From JANRIZ01 sp033764445 (GTDB lineage: Bacteria > Verrucomicrobiota > Verrucomicrobiia > JAWXBN01): a DNA stretch of 34,823 nucleotides. Location of the stretch: assembly GCA_033764445.1 (NCBI GenBank), contig JANRIZ010000089.1, positions 1 to 34,823 on the forward strand. Direction: 5' to 3'. The notes below the pieces were generated by a model. The model did not search any database. It saw only the letters and a program-made list of their open reading frames with translations, and was not told the origin of the DNA. Positions 17,048-23,312 of the stretch are shown piece after piece. The translations under genes were made by a program, and so were the position numbers. Each line of letters begins with the position of its first letter. Within the stretch, counting starts at the first letter, position 1.

Positions 17048-17063
17048 TGTGAATTATTTCACA
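17048..17063. promoter_or_regulatory. CRP/FNR-family operator-like palindrome, TGTGA-N6-TCACA
   Basis: TGTGA (17048-17052) and TCACA (17059-17063) form perfect arms around ATTATT, the exact half-sites of the E. coli CRP consensus. The site lies 29 bases before the copper ATPase start and about 117 before the divergent membrane protein. On the - strand the AT-rich centre could overlap a -10-like AATAAT, which would favour repression of the ATPase operon. The promoter geometry is not settled. The regulator is unknown. Confidence 0.5.
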
Positions 17064-17098
17064 TACTCAAAATCCTACCCCGAGCAGGGCAATGCGCA

Positions 17099-17116
17099 AG
17101 TCCGGTATTTCGGACT
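17099..17116. other. Perfect 6-bp inverted repeat in the divergent spacer
   Basis: AGTCCG (17099-17104) and CGGACT (17111-17116) are separated by GTATTT. This could be an operator or a small hairpin in the leader of the + strand gene. There is no T-run after it, so it is not a terminator. Confidence 0.25.
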
Positions 17117-17179
17117 CCGTTCTTCGATTCAATAAAAAATTCCATTGCCAACGGAGACCGTTTGTCGAAACATGCCCGC

Positions 17180-17689
17180 ATGAACCCCTTTCTGGATGCC
17201 GCCATGACGGTGATCAAGACCGTTTTCCTCAATCCGGAGTCCGACATCAAAATGGTGGTGGTGGCCGGGGGCACGGTGTTGATCGTCGGCTTTCTGCTGG
17301 GGGTCATCGCCTCGACCTGCGGCGCCAAGGTCAGTTCTGTCGGCACGGGGTTTATGACAACACTGCTGGTGGGGGTCATTCTCATCGCGGCGGCAGCCGC
17401 CGGGTTGGCCTATCTCGCGCCCATGGTCGGCAAGGGCACGACAATCCAGCTGACCGTGGCGGGTGGAACCGCGTTGGTGGCGCTGTTGGCATTGGGAATT
17501 CCGCTGACCATGTTCTTTTTCCGCGGCGGCTATCTCAGCGCCCTTCTGACCTGGGTCATTGGTGGCGTGGTGGCCATTCTGATCATTTTCTGTCTCAGCT
17601 ACGGATTTAATGCCATCCGGGACGGCGCCCAATCCTTCCAGAACATCGAGAAACGGAAAGAAAAGCTCGAACAGGAACAGGCTCCGTAG
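17180..17689 (+). CDS. Small integral membrane protein of unknown function (four helices)
   Basis: A 169-residue protein with four clear hydrophobic helices (VVVAGGTVLIVGFLLGVIA; GFMTTLLVGVILIAAAAAGL; TVAGGTALVALLALGIPL; ALLTWVIGGVVAILIIFCL). It ends in a charged cytosolic-looking tail (QNIEKRKEKLEQEQAP). I cannot name the family. It diverges from the copper ATPase operon and shares the CRP-like spacer. ATG 17180 has no ribosome binding site at the right distance. A TTG at 17162 has GGAGA five bases upstream and would add six residues, so it may be the true start. The frame upstream of that lies over the ATPase and is a shadow. Confidence 0.72.
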   Translation: MNPFLDAAMTVIKTVFLNPESDIKMVVVAGGTVLIVGFLLGVIASTCGAKVSSVGTGFMTTLLVGVILIAAAAAGLAYLAPMVGKGTTIQLTVAGGTALVALLALGIPLTMFFFRGGYLSALLTWVIGGVVAILIIFCLSYGFNAIRDGAQSFQNIEKRKEKLEQEQAP

Positions 17690-18013
17690 CATCCGGTGAA
17701 AGGCGCGGTTCGCGTTCCATGTTGTTGTGCAACTTGTCCGCCGTCAACCACCGCTTTTGTTCAAATCCAAGATTGGCAGTGTTTTCAACTTCCTTGCCGT
17801 CTCCGGTCCGTGTTTGATCTGTGTGCATCCGTGGCTCATATGAATTGCCAATTTATCGATATATGGCGACGAGGCCATTCGCCCTACAGTTTTTGATCGG
17901 GAAAGAAAAACCTTCGGATTCCTCATCAGGCATAAGGCATTCTCCCCTCATTCTCCTTTTCCGCTTTGTGAATTCTTCCGTCCGCGTCATCCGCGGTTGA
18001 AAATCCCCGACAC
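17690..18013. other. 324-base intergenic region with two short diverged motif copies
   Basis: No gene is supported here. It is a convergent spacer between the small membrane protein and the transporter gene. Base composition drops toward AT in the middle (around 17840-17910). Two related stretches stand out: CTGTGTGCATCCGTGGCT (17819-17836) and GTCCGCGTCATCCGCGGTT near 17980-17998, both built on CATCCG-GG-T. Such 'gtg-catccgtgg' pieces recur between genes in several bacterial genomes. I see no stem plus T-run that would make a clear terminator. Confidence 0.5.
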
Positions 18014-19627
18014 TCAGCGGATCAGCAATCCTGACAACACGATCTTCAGGATCGAGGCCAGGGGAAAGACCATTGCGTAGGCCTGGACCACGGCGGATCG
18101 ATCGGCGCGGGCGGACCCAAACTCCAAGGTCGCCGGCTGCGTCTGGTAACCGGAAGCCGTACCGAAAAAACGGGACAGGTCCCCCTCACGGCACAGGATC
18201 AGCAACCCCCAGATCAGCGCGTATCCGCCCACACAGAGGACCACCGCCAGAAAAATCAACATCGGCCCCTGCGCCTGCAAGGTCGGCACAATGGTCCGGC
18301 CAGCCCCGAGTCCGACCCCCGCAAAAAACAACAGAAGTCCCAGTTGTCGCAGCGTCAGATTGACCGTGGGCGGGATTTGCCAGACGATCCCCCCCGTGCG
18401 CCCCAGGGCGCCCAAAACCAGACCCACCAAAAGCACCCCTCCGGCCAACCCCATGCGGACAGGGGTGGAAAGGCCCGGCACCGGGAAAGGCACGAGCCCC
18501 AGCAAAATGCCCAGGACGATGCCCAGCCCGAAACTCAGGTAACCGCCCTCGGTCTGAATTTGGAGGGAGTTGCCAAAAAAGGCCCGCACCTCGGGTTCGT
18601 TATCCTTGTAACAGACCACCCGGACCTGGTCCCCCAGATACAGGACCAGGGATTCGCTGACCGGAAGATCGACATCCCCGCGACGGACACGGCTGATGAC
18701 CGCCCCAAGTTTTTCAAGGTCCAGTCCGGAGATGGGCCGACCGGCCAGGGCATGGTTGGAAATGAGATACCGGTGCACCTCAAAACCGATGAGACTTGTT
18801 TCCAGGGACACCGGGGCGAATATCCCCAGTTTGCCGGCGGCCTGCTCCAGCTTTTCGTGGGCGCCCACCACCACGACCCAGGTCTTTACGGGCAGTTGCA
18901 TTTCCGGATGGGCAATGAGCATCCGTCCGTCGGGCATCAAACAGCGTGTCACCACGATGCCAAAATCCTTTTCGATGCGGGCCACCGTCCAGCGCATGCC
19001 CGGCTCCCGTTCGGTCAGCACCTCGATCGTGCGGGGCGGCTGTGGCACATAGGGCGGCACAGGGACGTACCCGGCCCGCGTTTTGATCCAACTGGCAATC
19101 TGGTAAAAAAAAAGGGCGGTGACGATGGCAACGGGATAGGTGATCCCATATCCGGCCACGGCCTGATCGGCCTGACTCTGCTCTCCCAGGACAAGATAGG
19201 TTTCGGTCACACCACCGAGCGAGGGGGTATGCGTCAGGGACCCGCAATACATTCCCGCCACCAAGGACGCGGGCATCCCCCCCCAGAGGATCAGCAACCA
19301 ACACACGCCAAAAACAAATGTCAAAACAAACGCCACAATGACGTTGTACCGCAATCCCTCATGGCGCAGGCACCGGAAAAATCCCGGACCGGCCTCCAAC
19401 CCCATCCCGTACACAAAAAGGACCAGTCCGATCTGCATGATCTCCGCGGGAAGTGTCAGCCAGGGATACATGGCCCCAAAGGCGAGTCCGACAAACAATA
19501 CGGCAACCGTCCCCAATCGGAATTCCCCCGGGAAACGGATCACACCCCCAAGGTACCCCACACCGATGACCAGAAACAGGGCCATCAGCGGGCTCGCCTT
19601 CAAAAAATGTCCGATCAGTTCTGTCAA
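18014..19627 (-). CDS. AspT/YidE/YbjL-type transporter with two RCK_C (TrkA_C) domains
   Basis: A 537-residue transporter arranged as membrane half (about 1-170), two cytosolic TrkA_C-like domains (about 205-375; LMPDGRMLIAHPEMQL and VRRGDVDLPVSESLVLYLGDQVRVV), and membrane half (about 380-537). This is the AspT/YidE family layout, whose known member exchanges aspartate and alanine. GSLTHTPSLGGV in the first half and GTASGYQTQPATLEF in the second are the matching re-entrant-type segments. I start at TTG 19627 because AAGAGGA lies six bases before it. A GTG at 19657, with no ribosome binding site, would add ten residues. It follows thrB by about 36 bases on the same strand, so an amino acid substrate is plausible but unproven. 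Confidence 0.85.
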   Translation of the reverse strand: MTELIGHFLKASPLMALFLVIGVGYLGGVIRFPGEFRLGTVAVLFVGLAFGAMYPWLTLPAEIMQIGLVLFVYGMGLEAGPGFFRCLRHEGLRYNVIVAFVLTFVFGVCWLLILWGGMPASLVAGMYCGSLTHTPSLGGVTETYLVLGEQSQADQAVAGYGITYPVAIVTALFFYQIASWIKTRAGYVPVPPYVPQPPRTIEVLTEREPGMRWTVARIEKDFGIVVTRCLMPDGRMLIAHPEMQLPVKTWVVVVGAHEKLEQAAGKLGIFAPVSLETSLIGFEVHRYLISNHALAGRPISGLDLEKLGAVISRVRRGDVDLPVSESLVLYLGDQVRVVCYKDNEPEVRAFFGNSLQIQTEGGYLSFGLGIVLGILLGLVPFPVPGLSTPVRMGLAGGVLLVGLVLGALGRTGGIVWQIPPTVNLTLRQLGLLLFFAGVGLGAGRTIVPTLQAQGPMLIFLAVVLCVGGYALIWGLLILCREGDLSRFFGTASGYQTQPATLEFGSARADRSAVVQAYAMVFPLASILKIVLSGLLIR

Positions 19628-19663
19628 GGTGAATCCTCTTCCAGGAATTGTTTTCACCCGGCG

Positions 19664-20587
19664 TCAGGAAAACTGCACTCCCTCATTGTCCGCCGCCAGG
19701 ATTTTGACCTGTCCGCCCGGATGTGTTTTGTTGAAGGTTCTGAGCATGGCCAATGCCACCTTTGCCGACTGCTGGAGGGTGACACAACAGATGGTCGACC
19801 CCGACCCGCTCAGCCACCCGCCCAGGGCCCCGGCTTTTTTTCCGGCCTCGATCACGTCAAAAAGAGGGGGCAGCAGCTGCGCCCGGTAGGGTTGGTGAAT
19901 CCGGTCCTGCAGACAGTGGGCCAGCAGTTCGTATTCACCGGTCAGAAATGCCCCGGTCAGCAGGGAGGTCTGGCTGATATTATTGACAACGTCACCCCGG
20001 TCGTAGAGGTCCGGCAGAATGGAGCGGGCCTTGCGCGTTTCAATCTCAAAGGGCGGCACAAGCAGGACAAATTTGAGCCGGCGCGGGAGCGGCGACTGCA
20101 GGAAATGCACCTGCCCCTCCCTCAGGCTGGCGGCCACAAACCCTCCCAGTATCGCCGGAGCCACATTGTCCGGATGCCCCTCAATCCCGGCGGCCAGGGT
20201 CACGAGATCCTTTTTTTTGAGGGGTTTCCCGTGCAGCTTGTTCAACCCGGCCAGTACGGCCACGATCAGGGTTGAGCTGCTGCCCAGACCGCGGGCGATG
20301 GGCACATCGCTGGTGATTTCCAGGAGAAACCCCCGGCGACGGACCTTTGAAAATTTGTAAAAGAGGTCCGCCGCAGACTTCACCAGCTTCAGGGCGCCGT
20401 CCTGTTTGTCCTGGCCTTTCTCCGACATGAGGGCAACGGTGTTGTCGGCATTGAGAGTGAGCCTGAAAAAATTATGCAGTTGCAGCGCCACTCCCAAAGT
20501 ATCAAAACCCGGCCCCAGATTGGCGGTGGTGGCGGGAACCTGAATGCTTAATTGACGCTCTGTTTTCATAGGAAACGGACGCGCCAT
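19664..20587 (-). CDS. thrB: Homoserine kinase
   Basis: Phosphorylates L-homoserine in the threonine branch of the aspartate pathway. The 307-residue length is normal. The N-terminal VPATTANLGPGFDTLGVAL is a ThrB signature, the GHMP-kinase ATP loop PIARGLGSSST lies at 96-106, and the C-terminal GGWLSGSGSTICC is the third GHMP motif. I start at ATG 20587 because GGGGGAG ends five bases before it. An internal ATG at 20569 lacks a ribosome binding site. It diverges from the HNH-repeat gene and precedes an AspT-like transporter gene. No thrA or thrC is in the window. Confidence 0.95.
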   Translation of the reverse strand: MARPFPMKTERQLSIQVPATTANLGPGFDTLGVALQLHNFFRLTLNADNTVALMSEKGQDKQDGALKLVKSAADLFYKFSKVRRRGFLLEITSDVPIARGLGSSSTLIVAVLAGLNKLHGKPLKKKDLVTLAAGIEGHPDNVAPAILGGFVAASLREGQVHFLQSPLPRRLKFVLLVPPFEIETRKARSILPDLYDRGDVVNNISQTSLLTGAFLTGEYELLAHCLQDRIHQPYRAQLLPPLFDVIEAGKKAGALGGWLSGSGSTICCVTLQQSAKVALAMLRTFNKTHPGGQVKILAADNEGVQFS

Positions 20588-20661
20588 TAAGGCTCCCCCG
20601 CCCGGGAATGACAAGGGCGAAAACCGATTTTTTATTCCTTCAAAATGCCATCATCGCCGTC

Positions 20662-20680
20662 GAAAATGATAATTTTCATG
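20662..20680. promoter_or_regulatory. Fur-box-like sequence between thrB and the HNH-repeat gene
   Basis: The 19 bases starting GAAAATGATAAT match the classical Fur box at 14 of 19 positions by my count, including AATGATAAT without a break. Within it GAAAAT-GATA-ATTTTC is a perfect 6-bp inverted repeat. It lies 75 bases before thrB and 77 before the + strand gene. On the - strand it directly follows TAAAAT, a possible -10 for thrB. The local region is AT-rich, so chance remains possible. Confidence 0.35.
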
Positions 20681-20756
20681 ATTTTAACACAGCTGACACA
20701 TTTTCTAGCACGACTATTGCTACTTTGACTGTCACACACACCCACAGGAGACCTCC

Positions 20757-21545
20757 ATGAACTGGAACAAAACCGATATCCTCAAGGAAATCGAACGTCG
20801 GCGAGCCACCGGTGAACCGCTCTATTCCCACTTCATCCGCAAAAACCTTCCGGAACTGATGGTTTCGGCCCTCCGACAGTTTGGCGGATGGAAGGAGGCG
20901 GTGGCGGCGGCGGGTCTGGCCTATCACGATGTCCGCAAGTACAAGACCTGGACCCCGGACACCATCATCCGGGAAATCCAACGTCTCAATGCGGAGGGCA
21001 TGGATTTGTCCTTCCGGTCAATGATGCTTTCGCAAAATGCCTCGCTGGTCTATGCCGCCATCCGTCCCAAACGCTTTGGCAGCTGGCGGCGGGCGCTGGC
21101 GATGGCGGGTCTGGCCTCGGTGGAAATCTACCGGTACCGCTCCTGGGACGACGACTCGATCATCGATGAAATCCGCCGTCTGCACCGCATGGGGACGGAT
21201 TTGAGCTCCAAAAAAATGGACGAAACGGCCAATTCCCTGATTTCCACCGCCCGCCGTCGCTTCGGGAGCTGGTCCTCGGCCCTGGCCCGGGCGGGGATCG
21301 AATACGAATCCATCCGCAAACGCCGCCGCTGGACCAAGGACAAGGTTCTGCAGGAAATCCGCCGCCTCCACACGGAAGGCCAGTGTGTCTCAAGCCGCAT
21401 GGTCCGCTCCCGCTACCCTTCTCTGTACTCGGCGGCCTGTAAAACGGCCTTCTTCGGGAGCTGGTCAAAGGCTCTGGAAGCCTCTCACGTGCCTCACCCG
21501 GCCCCGATACCCGCCCACCCGGGCCCGGCGCTCAGTTCCCCGTGA
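20757..21545 (+). CDS. Protein of four tandem HNH-associated (homing endonuclease) repeats
   Basis: A 262-residue soluble protein made almost wholly of four repeats of about 58 residues. Each starts with a W/T-D-x-I-x-x-E-I-x-R-L helix, passes through G-x-x-L-S, and ends in FGSWxxALxxAG: GGWKEAVAAAGL, GSWRRALAMAGL, GSWSSALARAGI and GSWSKALEASHV. This matches the homing-endonuclease/HNH-associated repeat, a small helical DNA-binding unit. No HNH nuclease motif is present, so I infer DNA binding without cutting. The protein is basic and Arg-rich, with a proline-rich tail after residue 245. AGGAG six bases before the ATG is a strong ribosome binding site. It stands alone, with a Fur-like box upstream. 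Confidence 0.82.
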   Translation: MNWNKTDILKEIERRRATGEPLYSHFIRKNLPELMVSALRQFGGWKEAVAAAGLAYHDVRKYKTWTPDTIIREIQRLNAEGMDLSFRSMMLSQNASLVYAAIRPKRFGSWRRALAMAGLASVEIYRYRSWDDDSIIDEIRRLHRMGTDLSSKKMDETANSLISTARRRFGSWSSALARAGIEYESIRKRRRWTKDKVLQEIRRLHTEGQCVSSRMVRSRYPSLYSAACKTAFFGSWSKALEASHVPHPAPIPAHPGPALSSP

Positions 21546-21597
21546 AAAAGAAAAGTGTTTCCCTTCAATAAAAGTTCCGTATCGTCGTCCAACTGAC

Positions 21598-22476
21598 ATG
21601 AGACGGATACTTTTTTTGGGATTTTTGCTGCTGCTGACGGGCGTCTTTCCCCTCCTCCACGCCCAGGTGGGGGTCAGACTGGAGTTTCCCAGAAATGAAT
21701 TTCTCACCTACGAAACCATCCCCGCGGAGGTGACCCTCCACAACAACTCCGCCGAGACGGTCACTCTCAGGGGCACGGAGATGAACCGATGGCTGAATTT
21801 TCGGATCCGGGACAACCACGACAACATCATCGCCCGGGCCGGCGACTTCAGGGAGGACAAGGATCTGGTTCTGGAACCCGGCCAGCAGGCCGCCCGCATC
21901 ATCAATCTGACCCGTCTGTACGGCCTGCGACGACCCGGACGCTACAGTGTCCGCGCGGAGGTCACGGCCAACAACACAACCGTCTCCCCCTCCAAGTTCA
22001 TCTTCATCGAGGAGGGCATCCCCCTGCGTCGGCTCAAGCTCCACTACAAGGACACGGAAACAGGCAAAAACGATGTCACGGATGTGACGTTGATCGAATA
22101 CCCCAAGACCGGCGAACCGAGGCTCTATCTGCGGATGGAATCCGACACCCGGAATGCCGTTCTCTGCAACATTTCCCTGATGCCCCTGCTCATGAAGGAA
22201 ACCATCCAAACCCAGGTCGATGGGGAGTCGAACCTCCACATTCTTTTCCGAACCGGGCCCCGGGCCTTCGGTTACGTGGCCTTCGACTGCCAGGGCCGTC
22301 CCATCGCACTGGACCTCTATACCAACACAAACTCAAACCCGTCCCTGAAGGTGACCGAAAACCGCGAGGTGCTCGTGGAGGGCGGAACCCTGCTGCCCAA
22401 GGAAAAAAACGACCCCATTCCCGCCTCCCGCAATCCCCAGATCATCAGGCCCGAGGCCAAAAAACCAAAAAATTAG
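21598..22476 (+). CDS. Exported protein of unknown function, beta-sandwich-like
   Basis: A 292-residue protein with a clear signal peptide (RRILFLGFLLLLTGVFPLLHA, cleavage probably before QVG). The N-terminal half reads like an Ig/cadherin-like sandwich: VRLEFPRNEFLTYETIPAEV, LHNNSAETVTL, LEPGQQAARIINLTRLYGL, GRYSVRAEV. This pattern is typical of proteins that grip other proteins or polysaccharides outside the cell. The C-terminal 40 residues are charged and disordered-looking. It starts 52 bases after the HNH-repeat gene, probably as a separate unit. I do not recognise the family. The frame upstream of 21598 is the shadow of the previous gene. Confidence 0.78.
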   Translation: MRRILFLGFLLLLTGVFPLLHAQVGVRLEFPRNEFLTYETIPAEVTLHNNSAETVTLRGTEMNRWLNFRIRDNHDNIIARAGDFREDKDLVLEPGQQAARIINLTRLYGLRRPGRYSVRAEVTANNTTVSPSKFIFIEEGIPLRRLKLHYKDTETGKNDVTDVTLIEYPKTGEPRLYLRMESDTRNAVLCNISLMPLLMKETIQTQVDGESNLHILFRTGPRAFGYVAFDCQGRPIALDLYTNTNSNPSLKVTENREVLVEGGTLLPKEKNDPIPASRNPQIIRPEAKKPKN

Positions 22477-22516
22477 GGTTCTGATTTTTTTGGGGAACTC
22501 CGGACCTCTCCCGGAG
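22465..22516. terminator. Possible terminator structures in a convergent spacer
   Basis: CCAAAAAAT (22465-22473) can pair with ATTTTTTTGG (22484-22493), and CTCCGG (22498-22503) with CCGGAG (22511-22516) around a 7-base loop. The two lie between the stops of the exported protein (+) and the NarL-type regulator (-). Neither has a T-run in the right place after the stem, so termination here is only suggested. Confidence 0.3.
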
Positions 22517-22519
22517 ACT

Positions 22520-23248
22520 TCATCCGCTCTTCTGGCTTTGGGCCCAGTCGATGGCCATGGTCATCAGGGCGGAGGAATCGGGCAGCGCAAGTTTGTGCTT
22601 GATGTGTTCCCGGTAGGTTTCCACGGTCTTCACACTCAGGTTCAGCTCCTGGGCGATCCGGCGTGTGGGGAATCCGCGTCCGATCAGATTAAAAACCTGC
22701 AATTCCCGGTCGGAAAGATCATGGATGGGGGATTCCTCCACCTCCGGCTGACCCCCGGCCATGCGGCTCAAAAGGCGGCTGGTCATGGATTCACTCAGAT
22801 ACACCTGTCCGGCCAGCACTTTGCGGAGGGCCGTGATCAGGAGTTCCCCGGCAAGGTCTTTCGACAGATATCCCTTGGCCCCGGCCTTCAAGGCCCGCTC
22901 CGCGTAAATGTTTTCATCGTGCATCGACAGCACCAATACCAGAACCTTGGGATTCCTCACGATCAGGTCCTTGATCAGCTCCAGTCCGTTCCCCGGGATG
23001 GAGATGTCCACCGTGACCAGTTCGGGTTTGTGTTTTTCAAAAAGTTCGATGGCATGGGGAACGGATTCCCCCTCCCCACACACGGCCAGGTCCTCCTCCC
23101 GGTCAATCAGGCTTCGGATGCCCATGCGGACGATCGAATGATCGTCAATGATCAGCACCTTCAATTTGTTGTCCGCAGTCCTGGACACGGTCTGAGCAGT
23201 GGCTTTCGGGACAGTGTTGGATTTGCCGTGGGATTTTTTCTGGTTCAT
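22520..23248 (-). CDS. NarL/LuxR-family response regulator
   Basis: A 242-residue transcription factor. The N-terminal 28 residues are a basic extension. The receiver domain (about 30-150) has acidic pair D35-D36, phospho-acceptor D81 (VTVDIS), a Thr/Ser-type LSMHD and Lys in GYLSKD. The C-terminal LuxR HTH (175-240) reads LSDRELQVFNLIGRGFPTRRIAQ then LSVKTVETYREHIKHKL. It lies 64 bases after the hybrid kinase gene on the same strand, so it is the probable partner. AAAGAGA about six bases before the ATG is a usable ribosome binding site. Target genes are unknown. Confidence 0.94.
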   Translation of the reverse strand: MNQKKSHGKSNTVPKATAQTVSRTADNKLKVLIIDDHSIVRMGIRSLIDREEDLAVCGEGESVPHAIELFEKHKPELVTVDISIPGNGLELIKDLIVRNPKVLVLVLSMHDENIYAERALKAGAKGYLSKDLAGELLITALRKVLAGQVYLSESMTSRLLSRMAGGQPEVEESPIHDLSDRELQVFNLIGRGFPTRRIAQELNLSVKTVETYREHIKHKLALPDSSALMTMAIDWAQSQKSG

Positions 23249-23312
23249 GTCTGTCTCTTTCTATGCCAGCAGGGCCTCTTTTTCGCAAGTGTTTCGTCCC
23301 CGCACAGGGCCA

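Noticed and set aside
14338..17052. A 904-codon + strand frame opposite the copper ATPase
   Set aside because: The complementary strand encodes an ATPase with every expected motif; the + strand product is low complexity (His, Gln, Gly, Pro) and matches nothing.
17696..17896. A 66-codon frame in the intergenic gap
   Set aside because: No ribosome binding site, no recognisable domain, and its composition is unlike the neighbours.
18344..20275. A 643-codon + strand frame opposite the transporter and thrB
   Set aside because: It spans two genes on the other strand and has the His/Gln/Pro-rich composition of a shadow frame.
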